A stretch of DNA of 64,000 nucleotides from Firmicutes bacterium UBA7510 (GCA_002479485.1 DLNM01000039.1:17494-81493); one strand, 5' to 3'; positions 26,370 to 35,832 are shown, numbered from the stretch's first letter. Notes: generated from the letters alone by a model not told the origin. A program made the numbers and translations.

Positions 26370-27053
26370 TTAACTTTTAAAGTAATATCCTACTCCACGC
26401 TTAGTTATTATATATTTATCTTCTTCAGTTTCTATTTTTTCTCTTAATCTTCTTATTGTAACATCAACTGTCCTTAAATCTCCAAAATCATAATTCCAAA
26501 CAGATTTTAATAAATGCTCTCTATCAAAGGTTTTATCTGGGTTTTGTATGAAATATTTTAATAAATCAAACTCTCTATTTGTTAAATCAACAATTGATCC
26601 ATTTTTAGAAACCTCAAAATTATTTAAGTTTATTTCTAAATTTCCAACTGCTGTTATTTTAGATTTCATTTCTTCTTCTACTGTAGATAGCCTAACTCTT
26701 CTTAGGTTTGCCTTAACTCTAGCAACTAGTTCCTTATTGCTAAAAGGTTTTATTATATAATCATCTGCTCCAAGCTCTAAGCCCGTAATTCTATCATGCT
26801 CTTCTTCCTTTGCAGTAAGCATTAGAACAGGCATAACATACTCCATACGGATTTCTCTTAAAACCTCAAAGCCATTTTTTTTAGGTAGCATAACGTCCAA
26901 TACTATTAAATCAGGTTTTACTTCATGAACTGCTTTTATAGCATCTTCTCCGTCATATACAGTTTGAACATCGAAACCTTCTTTTTTTAAATTATATTTA
27001 ATAATTTCAGCTATTGGTCTTTCATCATCAACAACTAGAATTTTTTCGTCCAT
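26370..27053 (-). CDS. walR: WalR response regulator
   Basis: The 227 residues from the ATG at 27053 (GGAGGGG site upstream) form a receiver domain with Asp9-Asp10, phospho-accepting Asp53 (VLDVMLP) and a Lys in IKPFS. An OmpR-type winged helix follows, whose recognition region reads RTVDVTIRRLREKI. An in-frame start at 27095 lacks a ribosome site. WalR controls wall hydrolases and metabolism in Firmicutes and is usually essential. It is the first gene of the wal operon here. Confidence 0.96.
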   Translation of the reverse strand: MDEKILVVDDERPIAEIIKYNLKKEGFDVQTVYDGEDAIKAVHEVKPDLIVLDVMLPKKNGFEVLREIRMEYVMPVLMLTAKEEEHDRITGLELGADDYIIKPFSNKELVARVKANLRRVRLSTVEEEMKSKITAVGNLEINLNNFEVSKNGSIVDLTNREFDLLKYFIQNPDKTFDREHLLKSVWNYDFGDLRTVDVTIRRLREKIETEEDKYIITKRGVGYYFKS

Positions 27054-27183
27054 TATTCCCCTCCATAATATTTTGTTATAAATACTATTATACATTATTT
27101 TAAAATAAATTTACAGCAATTTTTTTTATTTGCACACCAACAACAGCCATCTTGCATAAATTGATTGCAAGAAGGTGACTAAT

Positions 27184-28356
27184 ATGAAAAAAGATAACAT
27201 ATATGCAAAGGCATGTCCATTTTTACAATCAATTATAACATCAAATAAAAATGAAAGTATTCCTGTTATTGTTAGCTTGAAAAGCCAAAAAGCATATACT
27301 AAAAGTAATGTTTCAGCGCTTTCAAAGCGAATAAAATATGAACTACCTATAGTTAACGGTTTCGCTTGCGACATGAGTATACCACAAATAAAAAAATTCT
27401 ATACAAACGAAGATATAGACTTTATTTCATATGATTCCAGTATTCACACTATAATTAATGTTGCAGGTAAAACAATCGGCGCTGATAAAGTTAATACTAT
27501 GGGATACACTGGAAGGGGAGTAACCATTGCAACTATAGATACGGGAATAACAATGCATAGAGACTTACTTTTCCCTACGAATAGAATAGTTGGATTTAAG
27601 GATTTTCTTAAAAACAATAATAGACCTTATGACGATAATGGCCATGGTACACATATAGCAGGAATCATAGCTTCAAGTGGAATATCGTCAAAAGGAAAAT
27701 ATAAAGGTATTGCACCTGAAGCCAATATATTAGCCTTAAAAGCATTAGATCATGATGGAAATGGTAAAGTATCAGATATATTATCTGCTATACAATGGGT
27801 GATTTATACAAAAGACATATATAAAACTAAAATACTAAATTTATCTTTAGGAACTGCAACTCAATACTCAGAACGTTTGGATCCTCTTGTTAAAGCAGCA
27901 AATAAAGCAATAGAAAGCGGACTGATTGTAATTGCTGCTGTTGGTAATAACGGCCCAAATCCTAGAAGTATACTATCACCAGCAACAAGTAGATTTGTTA
28001 TATCAGTAGGCGCATGTGATGACAAAAGAGGTTCTACAATAAATGATGCCACTATACCTACCTTTTCTAGCAGAGGTCCTACTAAGGACAGAGTAAAAAA
28101 GCCTGATTTACTAGCACCAGGTGTAAACATAACTTCTTTATCTAGCATAGATAATACAGGTTATTCATCATTAACAGGAACATCTATGGCTGCCCCTATT
28201 GTTTCAGGTGCAGTTGCACTTTTATTACAAAAAATGCCTAATTTAACACACTTTGAGGCTAAAAAAATACTTGCAGAAAGCTGTACGAGAATTGGAGGAA
28301 CACAATTTGAGGAAGGTGCAGGTGTCTTGAATTTAAATAAACTATTTGATATATAA
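27184..28356 (+). CDS. Subtilisin-like serine peptidase (S8) without a signal peptide
   Basis: The 390 residues have a short I9-like N-terminal region (about 1-95) and an S8 catalytic domain. The active-site residues are in IDTGI (Asp), HGTHIAG (His) and GTSMAAP (Ser). The oxyanion Asn is in AVGNNGPN. There is no signal peptide or membrane segment, so it may be intracellular. I use the ATG at 27184 with AAGGTG upstream; a GTG nine bases earlier overlaps this site. It is divergent from walR. Confidence 0.9.
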   Translation: MKKDNIYAKACPFLQSIITSNKNESIPVIVSLKSQKAYTKSNVSALSKRIKYELPIVNGFACDMSIPQIKKFYTNEDIDFISYDSSIHTIINVAGKTIGADKVNTMGYTGRGVTIATIDTGITMHRDLLFPTNRIVGFKDFLKNNNRPYDDNGHGTHIAGIIASSGISSKGKYKGIAPEANILALKALDHDGNGKVSDILSAIQWVIYTKDIYKTKILNLSLGTATQYSERLDPLVKAANKAIESGLIVIAAVGNNGPNPRSILSPATSRFVISVGACDDKRGSTINDATIPTFSSRGPTKDRVKKPDLLAPGVNITSLSSIDNTGYSSLTGTSMAAPIVSGAVALLLQKMPNLTHFEAKKILAESCTRIGGTQFEEGAGVLNLNKLFDI

Positions 28357-28366
28357 TTTTTTGCAT

Positions 28367-28399
28367 AAAAAAAGGGAGTATCAATATTTCTCCCTTTTT
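28367..28399. terminator. Bidirectional terminator between the S8 peptidase and spoIIID
   Basis: AAAAAAGGGAG pairs with CTCCCTTTTT around an 11-base loop, between two convergent genes. Confidence 0.85.
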
Positions 28400-28404
28400 C
28401 CATG

Positions 28405-28674
28405 TTATAAATTTATTACCTCTTTATCTACTTCCTTATATTTTAGGCGTGTAGCTTTTCCTCCCCTAATATGCCTTTCTGATTTATTTTTTAATAAAAT
28501 CTTCTTAACATCATTTGCAATAGGAGGGTTTATTTTTGGTAGTCTTTCGGTTACATCTTTATGGACCGTACTTTTACTTACACCAAATTTTTTTGCTGTC
28601 TGTCTAACTGTTGATTCAGTATTTATAATATATTCCGCTATTTCCATTGCTCTTTTTTCTATGTAATCCTTCAT
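28405..28674 (-). CDS. spoIIID: Sporulation transcription factor SpoIIID
   Basis: The 89 residues match SpoIIID: a helix-turn-helix (TVRQTAKKFGVSKSTVHKDV) followed by a basic C-terminal helix (ERHIRGGKATRLKYKE) that also contacts DNA. It switches mother-cell gene expression during spore formation. It lies downstream of spoIIQ on the same strand, as in other spore formers. Confidence 0.95.
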   Translation of the reverse strand: MKDYIEKRAMEIAEYIINTESTVRQTAKKFGVSKSTVHKDVTERLPKINPPIANDVKKILLKNKSERHIRGGKATRLKYKEVDKEVINL

Positions 28675-28757
28675 ACTTAACCCCCTTTAGTAAAGCAACC
28701 GTCTTATTTTAATTCATATGCATGAGTACATTATAATAGAACATATCTTAGTATTTT

Positions 28758-29471
28758 TTAGTCTTCATAATATGAAGTTGGATCATAATTTTCTCCCTTA
28801 ACTAAAATTTCATAATGAAGATGTGGCACTTCAGACATTTCTATATTTTCTATTGCTCCCAATGTTCCTATTTTTTCACCTTTTTTTACATTATCCCCAA
28901 CTTTGACACTTCCGCTTGATAAACAACTATATACAGTAAAAATATCATTCCCATGATTTATTACAATTTCAACACCCATTACACTACTAGCGTCTACTTT
29001 TTCTACTACGCCACCATATGAAGAATATACATTTAGATTTCCATCTGGCTTAATATCAATTCCCTGGTGTGTTCTCCACTCTTCTATAGCCTCATAATAA
29101 ATTAGTTCATTAATATTAAACTCTCTAGCTATACTTCCAATCATTGGTTTATCAAAAGATTCTAAAACATTTAGAGTTGTAGCTTGATCCTTTTTTTCTT
29201 GTTCCTCTAATGTTTTTTGATATTCTTCCATAGTTTTTTCAACATAATCCTTGTAAGGATCTTCATTTGCTTTTACACTATCTGAATTTTTATCATCCTC
29301 TTTCACAATTTCATTATTTTTGTCATTGCTACTATATTTCCATATTACTGCTGTCGAAATCAAGCAGATACATAAAGCTAAAATAAAAAAACTTGTATTT
29401 CTATTTTTTAACTCCTTAAAAAATTTCTTAATTTGTTTTTTCATCTTGTTGTAAATATTATCCTGTTTCAT
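28758..29471 (-). CDS. spoIIQ: SpoIIQ-like M23 peptidase of the engulfment channel
   Basis: The 237 residues have a basic N-terminus, one membrane helix (about 28-46), an acidic linker and a C-terminal LytM/M23 domain. The zinc ligands are present: HxxxD in THQGIDI and HxH in HLHYEI. Clostridial SpoIIQ keeps these residues, whereas Bacillus SpoIIQ has lost part of the site, so an active endopeptidase is likely. The order spoIIQ-spoIIID supports the name. GGAGGT precedes the ATG. Confidence 0.88.
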   Translation of the reverse strand: MKQDNIYNKMKKQIKKFFKELKNRNTSFFILALCICLISTAVIWKYSSNDKNNEIVKEDDKNSDSVKANEDPYKDYVEKTMEEYQKTLEEQEKKDQATTLNVLESFDKPMIGSIAREFNINELIYYEAIEEWRTHQGIDIKPDGNLNVYSSYGGVVEKVDASSVMGVEIVINHGNDIFTVYSCLSSGSVKVGDNVKKGEKIGTLGAIENIEMSEVPHLHYEILVKGENYDPTSYYED

Positions 29472-29530
29472 TTTTACCTCCTCATTTTTTTATATCTTTT
29501 CCATAATTTTTAATATTATACATAAATAAA

Positions 29531-29760
29531 TAAAAATTTAGTTTAATAAACTTAGTAGACAAATAATTGCTTCGACTTACTTCTACTAAGAATCTAATGA
29601 AAGCAAAGTGTATAAAAAACGTTTTTGATTCCGTGATTCGGTGATTTTTGTTAAGGAGGGGAAAGCCTCATCATTCATAGCAACAGATACCCAAAAAAAT
29701 AAAAGGATTTTTCTTTGGGTATCTACGTTTTTGGCAGGTATGTTTACTAAGCTTTTTAGT
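29531..29760 (+). repeat. MITE-like repeat, copy 1 (long form)
   Basis: About 60 bp from 29531 is nearly identical to copy 2 at 38668. Terminal inverted repeats AAACTTAGTAGACA (29548-29561) and TGTTTACTAAGCTT (29741-29754) bound the core. Inside, 29685-29700 pairs with 29707-29724 to form a long hairpin with an AAAAGG loop, also present in copy 3. It has no open frame and occupies most of the 396-bp divergent spacer between spoIIQ and spoIID. Confidence 0.75.
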
Positions 29761-29867
29761 CGGCTAGGGACGCGAGAATGAGAAGCACTAAATTATTATT
29801 TACTTAACGTATATTTTTTAAAATCTTTAATATAATTATATAAATTCACTAATGCCAAGGGGGAGCT

Positions 29868-30881
29868 ATGAAAAAAATTTCTATACTAGCAGCTATTGTA
29901 TTTTTGGTTCTTTATATAATTCCAACACTATCTTTACAATATTTTGAAAAAAAATACCCTTCTAAAAAAACAGAAGTTGAAGTTGCAGAATCAAATGATT
30001 CAATAATTTCTGAGGATAATTCTGAAAGAAGAGATGTACAAGTTTACGATGTTAACAATAATAAAGTTATAACAATTGAGTTAGAAGAATACATAATGGG
30101 TGTAGTGGCTGGAGAAATGCCAGCAGAATTTGAAAATGAAGCATTAAAGGCTCAAGCAGTAACTGCTAGAACTTATCTTTTATATAAATTAAAGAAAAAT
30201 ACAACAAATCCGGAACAGCATAAGGAAGCACCAATTTGTACCGGTATCCATTGTCAGGTTTATTATTCAAAGGATGATCTCATCAAAAAATACTCTCAAG
30301 AATGGTATGATAAATATTGGGATAAAATCGCTAATGCAGTCAATTCCACAAAAGGACAAATATTAACATTCGAAGATAAGATAATTGAGCCGCTGTTTCA
30401 TTCAACAAGTGGAGGAAGAACTGAAAATTCAGAAGATGTTTTTACTGCATTTGCGCCATATCTAAGAAGTGTTGATAGTCCATACGAAGCAAATTCTCCA
30501 AAGCTTACCGCGACTGTTACAATACCTATTGCAGAGTTCATTGATAAGCTCAAAGGGGCACTTGGGATAAGTGATTTAACAGTGCAAAATCTGAAAGATA
30601 AAATGTCTTTACTAGAAGTTAGTGAAGGTGGAAAAGTTAAAACATTGCAAGTTGGAGATAAAGTTTTAACTGGAAGAGAATTTCGTTCTCTTTATAATTT
30701 AAACTCTACTAATTTTAAATTTGTACAGAACAATAATACAATTGAAATAGTAACGACAGGATATGGACATGGCGTTGGTATGAGCCAATATGGAGCTAAT
30801 GGTATGGCTATAGAGGGATATAACTATCAAGATATTTTAAAGCATTATTATACTGGTGTAAAAATAATGAAATATAAATAG
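29868..30881 (+). CDS. spoIID: SpoIID peptidoglycan lytic transglycosylase
   Basis: The 337 residues start with a membrane helix (about 4-24) and continue as a SpoIID/LytB domain. Family motifs are VVAGEMPAEF (catalytic Glu), AQAVTARTY, HSTSGGRTE and the C-terminal GYGHGVGMSQYGANGMA. It cuts glycan strands during engulfment, with SpoIIP and SpoIIM as partners. It faces away from spoIIQ here, whereas the two usually share a strand. GGGGGAG precedes the ATG. Confidence 0.94.
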   Translation: MKKISILAAIVFLVLYIIPTLSLQYFEKKYPSKKTEVEVAESNDSIISEDNSERRDVQVYDVNNNKVITIELEEYIMGVVAGEMPAEFENEALKAQAVTARTYLLYKLKKNTTNPEQHKEAPICTGIHCQVYYSKDDLIKKYSQEWYDKYWDKIANAVNSTKGQILTFEDKIIEPLFHSTSGGRTENSEDVFTAFAPYLRSVDSPYEANSPKLTATVTIPIAEFIDKLKGALGISDLTVQNLKDKMSLLEVSEGGKVKTLQVGDKVLTGREFRSLYNLNSTNFKFVQNNNTIEIVTTGYGHGVGMSQYGANGMAIEGYNYQDILKHYYTGVKIMKYK

Positions 30882-30910
30882 AGTTTAGCAGCGCTAAACT
30901 CTTATTTTAC
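30881..30910. terminator. Terminator between spoIID and the DMT transporter
   Basis: GAGTTTAGC (30881-30889) pairs with GCTAAACTC (30893-30901). It begins inside the spoIID stop codon and lies between two convergent genes. Confidence 0.75.
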
Positions 30911-31780
30911 CGTTTCTTTTTCTTTAAATAGTGACAGCATTAATACTGCAGCTAGTATTAATATACAACCTAAAACACTTTTGAAAGTACAAGGTTCATT
31001 TAATATAAGAATACCAAGTATTACACTCGTTATCGGTTCAAACATACATAAGATTGCAGTTGTTGTTGGTCCAATATATCTCACACCTATTTGCATAAAT
31101 GTTATAGCTATAACAGAGGTTAACACACTTACAATAAACGAATACACCCATGCAGTTCCTGTTAGAGTAAGTGTAAATTTACCAGTTATTATAGTAATAA
31201 AAAAAAGTACCACTGATGCAAAAATGCAAGAGTAGAAAGTAACCAAAAATGGATAATAATCCTTAAGACCGCTTTTATCCATATATATAAGTGCTATACC
31301 GTATGAAATCCCTGATGCGAGCGCTATAAAAAGACCAAAGAAACTCACTGATATATCTCCATCGAAAAATAACAGTACACCAACAAAAGATATTGTTAGG
31401 GAAAATATTTTAACTTTACTTATTTTTTCTTTAAAGAATAAAACTAGAACAAGAGCAACTAATATTGGATATACATAATGCACCGTCGTTGCCATTCCAA
31501 CTGATATAAAACTATATGAACCATATAACAGTAGTGCAGTTAGGATAGTTGTAAATAAACTTAAAATAAAAAGTTTTTTACCTTCTATTTTTGTTATTTT
31601 CAGTGATACTTTTTTATACTTTAGTATGATATATAGTATCGGTAAACACATAAAGTTTCTGAGAAAAACTAACATTATTGCATTGCTACCACCTGAAAAT
31701 GTTAATTTACTAAGTATAGGTGTAAATCCAAAAATAAATGCTGATATAGTAACACATAAAAAACCTTTAGTTTTATTCAT
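30902..31780 (-). CDS. EamA/DMT-family transporter
   Basis: The protein (292 residues) has ten hydrophobic segments arranged as two EamA repeats of five. This matches the drug/metabolite transporter superfamily. The substrate is unknown. I use the ATG at 31780, with AAGGA nine bases upstream; an earlier in-frame ATG at 31798 overlaps that site. It lies 39 bp after maf on the same strand. Confidence 0.87.
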   Translation of the reverse strand: MNKTKGFLCVTISAFIFGFTPILSKLTFSGGSNAIMLVFLRNFMCLPILYIILKYKKVSLKITKIEGKKLFILSLFTTILTALLLYGSYSFISVGMATTVHYVYPILVALVLVLFFKEKISKVKIFSLTISFVGVLLFFDGDISVSFFGLFIALASGISYGIALIYMDKSGLKDYYPFLVTFYSCIFASVVLFFITIITGKFTLTLTGTAWVYSFIVSVLTSVIAITFMQIGVRYIGPTTTAILCMFEPITSVILGILILNEPCTFKSVLGCILILAAVLMLSLFKEKETVK

Positions 31781-31819
31781 TATATACTGTCCTTTCATAA
31801 AAGATGTGTTTTACATAGG

Positions 31820-32407
31820 CTAGATTTTCTTTAAATCAATTCCAAGCTCTAACATTTCAGTATACAATCTAGCAATTGGCAACCCTACAACTGTATTGTA
31901 ATCACCATCAATTTTCTTTATATAAATAGCGGATTTTCCTTGAATACCATAAGCACCGGCTTTATCCATAGGCTCCTTTGTAGCTATATAATCATATATT
32001 TGTTCCTTGGACATTGGATACATTGTTACATTTGTTGCCTCAGAAAATAATAACTTTTTAATTTCATTATTTTCGTTTATATATATGCATACCCCAGTAT
32101 ATACTGTATGTGTCCTATTTTGCAAATTATCAAGCATATTAAATGCATCTATCTCATCTTTTGGTTTTCCCATTATTGAATTATTTAATACAACTATTGT
32201 ATCTGCACCTATTACAATACTTGGATTACTTAGATTACTGAAAACCTCATATGCCTTTTGCTCTGCTAATTCTTCTACAATATCTTTTGGAACATCTTTA
32301 GTAATCACTTCATCAGAAGTGCTCGGAATTATATCAAAGCTTATGCCTACTTGTTCTAATATTTCCTTGCGACGTGGCGAAGCCGACGCTAACACAATTT
32401 TTTTCAT
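31820..32407 (-). CDS. maf: Maf nucleotide pyrophosphatase (dTTP/UTP type)
   Basis: The 195 residues start KIVLASASPRRKEIL, the family signature, with later GADTIVVL and YGIQGKSAIYIKKIDGDYNTV motifs. Maf proteins hydrolyse non-canonical or excess nucleotides to monophosphates, and this class acts on dTTP/UTP. In Bacillus the gene is near cell-division genes; here it precedes a DMT transporter. Confidence 0.93.
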   Translation of the reverse strand: MKKIVLASASPRRKEILEQVGISFDIIPSTSDEVITKDVPKDIVEELAEQKAYEVFSNLSNPSIVIGADTIVVLNNSIMGKPKDEIDAFNMLDNLQNRTHTVYTGVCIYINENNEIKKLLFSEATNVTMYPMSKEQIYDYIATKEPMDKAGAYGIQGKSAIYIKKIDGDYNTVVGLPIARLYTEMLELGIDLKKI

Positions 32408-32509
32408 AACTACCTCATTACTACAAAATTTTACATCTATAGTATACCACTATTTTGATAAAAATAAATAAAAACTTATCATAACAATAATTAAGATATT
32501 GGAAAGTGA

Positions 32510-32622
32510 AATCTTAGTAAATAGCTCTACCAAAAACAAAGATACTCAAAGAAAAATCCTTTTATTTTTCTTTGAGTATCTGTTGCTACGAATATCGAAG
32601 TAATATTAGTCTACTAATCTTA
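32510..32622 (-). repeat. MITE-like repeat, copy 3 (short form, inverted)
   Basis: The copy is about 111 bp, in the opposite orientation to copies 1 and 2. Ends read ATCTTAGTAAATA (32511) and TAGTCTACTAATCT (to 32620), matching the terminal repeats of copy 1. The internal hairpin has 18-bp perfect arms (32540-32557 and 32564-32581). Compared with copy 1 one C-G pair is replaced by T-A on both arms, a compensatory change. The right end runs into the stop codon of the flavoprotein gene. Confidence 0.75.
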
Positions 32623-33852
32623 CTCAGTTAAATTCTTATTTATATCTTTTACTGCTAGCATTGCTGTTGAAAATGCTGCTTGTATGTTGTATCCTCCTGT
32701 GTCACCATCTATATCTATAACTTCACCTGCAAAATATAGCCCTTTTATAATTTTAGACTGCATTGTCTTTCTGTTAATTTCATCTAGTGACACTCCACCA
32801 CTTGTTGCCATGGCTAAATGATACCCGACTAAGCTTTCTACTTTGAAGCTATGTTCACACAACGATTTTATAAGGTTTAATCTATCCTTTTTGTTTAACT
32901 GACTGCATATTGTATCCTCTGACACTTGACATATTTCAAATATTTTTTCAATAAACCTTTTACTGATATTTATATCCTTAAATATCGATTTTACTAATTG
33001 TTTTCCGTTTTCTTTTGTCTGTCTATCTATTAGCGTAGATAGTTCTTCTTCGCTTAAATTAATGAAATTAATCTTTATAGTGTCATCTTTCATAATATAT
33101 CTAGAAAAATTTAAAATCCCTGGTCCTGACAAATTTTTATGTGTAAGTAAAACATCTCCAGTAGTTTCCTTTATTTTTTTATTATTTCTCCACAATGTAA
33201 TTTTTATATCATTGAAAGATATTCCAGATAAATCACTAAAGCTATAATCTTTAACATTAATAGGAGTTAAACACGGTGATATTAGAACTACTTTGTGATT
33301 TAATGATAACGCTATGCTAAACCCATCCCCAGTAGATCCAGTGTTAGGATAAGAGCTACCTCCTGTAGATAAGATAATATTTTTAGAAGTAAATTTTTCA
33401 TTATTTGTTTTAACTGTGAAAAATTCCAGCTCATTATTAAAGCTTATAGAAACTACAGGTGAATTGTATCTTATATCTACATTATTTAGTTTGCACCTAT
33501 TAATAAGTGCATTTAGAATATCCGATGATTTTAGTGATTCTGGAAACACTTTTCCATCTTCTCTAATTACACTTCCGACACCTAATTCTTTAAAAAATCC
33601 TATAGCATTGGAATTTTTAAAATTATATAGTGCTGGTCTTAAAAAGCTACCATTTTCACCATATTTATTTATAAAGTCATCTAAATCACCTGCATGTGTA
33701 TAATTACATTGACCTGCTCCAGAAAGTAATAGTTTCTTTCCTGGAGAATTATTCTTCTCTAAAACTAATGTTTTTCCTTTTTTTATATTGCATCCTGCAA
33801 ATAATCCTGCTGCACCCGCACCTATTATTATTGTGCTAAAATCTGTTATCAT
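32620..33852 (-). CDS. HI0933/YhiN-family FAD-dependent oxidoreductase (BaiN-like)
   Basis: The 410 residues have an N-terminal FAD-binding GAGAAGLFAG motif, the family hallmark SPGKKLLLSGAGQCNYTH, a GGSSYPNTGSTGDG stretch and a C-terminal GGYNIQAAFSTAMLA FAD contact. The family includes flavoproteins acting on steroids in gut bacteria, but most members have no known substrate. The last codons overlap a MITE-like repeat end. Confidence 0.9.
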   Translation of the reverse strand: MITDFSTIIIGAGAAGLFAGCNIKKGKTLVLEKNNSPGKKLLLSGAGQCNYTHAGDLDDFINKYGENGSFLRPALYNFKNSNAIGFFKELGVGSVIREDGKVFPESLKSSDILNALINRCKLNNVDIRYNSPVVSISFNNELEFFTVKTNNEKFTSKNIILSTGGSSYPNTGSTGDGFSIALSLNHKVVLISPCLTPINVKDYSFSDLSGISFNDIKITLWRNNKKIKETTGDVLLTHKNLSGPGILNFSRYIMKDDTIKINFINLSEEELSTLIDRQTKENGKQLVKSIFKDINISKRFIEKIFEICQVSEDTICSQLNKKDRLNLIKSLCEHSFKVESLVGYHLAMATSGGVSLDEINRKTMQSKIIKGLYFAGEVIDIDGDTGGYNIQAAFSTAMLAVKDINKNLTE

Positions 33853-33881
33853 AAGTTCACCTTTAATTTATTTCATAATTT

Positions 33882-33930
33882 AAAATAGACATAGTCTAAT
33901 TTTAGATTATGTCTAAACTATGTCTATTTT
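33882..33930 (-). terminator. Terminator of the SLH gene at 33964
   Basis: AAAATAGACATAGTT and AACTATGTCTATTTT form a long stem, and the inner bases TAGACATAGTCTAA can pair in a second way with TTAGATTATGTCTA. The stem lies about 30 bases after the stop codon. Confidence 0.7.
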
Positions 33931-33963
33931 TAATAATATTGTTTCAATATTGTTAATAAATAT

Positions 33964-35832
33964 TTATTCTATAATAACGCTAACCGCATTAAATGTTCCG
34001 CCACTATAAGAGCCTACACATATAACATTTGTATTAGGAACTAAATCAGAAACTCTCTTAATCTGTCCTGAAAGAGTCATTATAACAGATTTTGCATCTA
34101 AGCTTAAATAAACAATTTCATTTTCATTAGAGTTATTTTTAACTTGTAACATTATAAGTTTTTTATCATTGTTAACATAAACTACCTTACCAAATATCTT
34201 TTGCGATGTTTCAGTTTCATCAGCTTCAATAGAGATTATTTCTGCTCCATCAAAACTTACACTAACCTTATATCCTACTCTTAAGTCATATATAGTAGAA
34301 GTAGCATTAAGAACACTTATCTTAGCAGTATTGCTAAGTTTATATTCTTTTGTTTCACCATTTGAGTCTTCTAGTTTTATTTTATTGCTGCTGCCTATAA
34401 TAATCTCTTTTATAACAGCTATCGAGTCTGCTGGAGTAGCTACTGATTTAGCATCTACTGCAGTCAATACATCATATTCTGTTTTAACAACAACCTCATC
34501 ACTAACTCTTAATTGATCAAAGGTTGTAGATGTAGAATTTCTAGTAACATATGGTTCCTTATCGTATGTAAATGTATGTACCTTTCCTGAGCTATCCTCA
34601 ACCAATAGCTTTATCGGAATATCATACTGAATATTTTTTATTTTACCACTATATGTCTGTAATCTGCTAGTTGAATTAACTTGAGTTACTACATTATCTA
34701 CTAATCTAACACTAACTAAATCATTTTTTGATAAATTTTTAAATTCAATGTTTTTTCCATCTAAGGTAACAATAACATCACTGCTAATTGTATATTGTTT
34801 TTCAACATCATTTTTATCAACGATTATAAGTTTCATTGGTGGTGTAAAGTAAACTGACTTTATTTTTCCTTCAATAGTTGAGACTGTTGTATCCACTACT
34901 ATTTGTTTTGCACTGCTATCTTTAGAGCTTATTTTACACTCAACTACCATACCTTTTTCTAGTTTTGATAATTTAGAAACTGTATTGTTTATTTTAATAA
35001 CAGTAGTACCGTCAATAACCTTAACCATTTGATTTTGACTGCTATTATCTGGTTTAACCTCTATGTATGATTCTATAGAATTAATAGTAATTTTCTCTAT
35101 TGTTCCTTTAAAAGTAACGTATGTTTCGAAATCGTCAAATACTGGTTTTACGTCATTTTCTTTTATATAATCATATGCACCGCAAACCATTTTAGCTAAT
35201 TCTTGCCTTGTAATTGAGTTCTTAGGGTTAAAATTCTTTTTATCATCGCCAGATATTATACCTTTTTCATATGCTAAATAAACATAAGGTCTATAGTCCG
35301 ATAATATTTGTGATGAATCGTTAAAAGGTAACGTATAAAGCTTATTTTCCAATTCTTCAACTTCCTTTTGCAAACACATAGCTTTAACGATAAATACAGC
35401 TACATCCTCTCTTGAAGCTTCTTTTTTCAAAGAGCCACTTGTGTACAAGCTTCTAAATTTATCCTCTGAAAGTAACCCAAGAGACAAAGCCTTAGAAAGT
35501 TCTGTATATGCTCCTTCATCTTTTCCTGCAGTTACTTCCTTTATAAGAGGAACGTACTTAATTTCAATCTGTTTTTCTAAATCTGTATCTATTTTATGTA
35601 ATCTTGATAACATTAACATTGTATCAAATCTTGTTACATTTTTGGTAGGTCCAAATGTTCCATCAGTGTAACCTTTTACAAGCCCTAATTCAGCAGCTTT
35701 AATTATATAATCTTTAGCCCAACTCTTAGAAATATCTGAGAATGATACTGTTGCAGCACTAGCTACAGTCGTAAATAACAAGCAAAATACTAAAGCTATT
35801 ATACTTATTTTATGTATTTTATTTTGTTTCAT
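33964..35832 (-). CDS. SLH-domain surface protein with five beta-rich repeats
   Basis: The 622 residues have a signal peptide (1-26, ending TVASAA) and S-layer-homology motifs at about 30-75, 100-150 and 170-220 (for example TDGTFGPTKNVTRFD). Five repeats of about 70 residues follow, starting G-K-I-K/E with a conserved beta pattern ending in a DLxxGDxV turn. The SLH part binds pyruvylated or other secondary wall polymers and anchors the protein. The repeat region is of unknown role. It shares this architecture with the two other SLH genes in this island. Confidence 0.87.
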   Translation of the reverse strand: MKQNKIHKISIIALVFCLLFTTVASAATVSFSDISKSWAKDYIIKAAELGLVKGYTDGTFGPTKNVTRFDTMLMLSRLHKIDTDLEKQIEIKYVPLIKEVTAGKDEGAYTELSKALSLGLLSEDKFRSLYTSGSLKKEASREDVAVFIVKAMCLQKEVEELENKLYTLPFNDSSQILSDYRPYVYLAYEKGIISGDDKKNFNPKNSITRQELAKMVCGAYDYIKENDVKPVFDDFETYVTFKGTIEKITINSIESYIEVKPDNSSQNQMVKVIDGTTVIKINNTVSKLSKLEKGMVVECKISSKDSSAKQIVVDTTVSTIEGKIKSVYFTPPMKLIIVDKNDVEKQYTISSDVIVTLDGKNIEFKNLSKNDLVSVRLVDNVVTQVNSTSRLQTYSGKIKNIQYDIPIKLLVEDSSGKVHTFTYDKEPYVTRNSTSTTFDQLRVSDEVVVKTEYDVLTAVDAKSVATPADSIAVIKEIIIGSSNKIKLEDSNGETKEYKLSNTAKISVLNATSTIYDLRVGYKVSVSFDGAEIISIEADETETSQKIFGKVVYVNNDKKLIMLQVKNNSNENEIVYLSLDAKSVIMTLSGQIKRVSDLVPNTNVICVGSYSGGTFNAVSVIIE

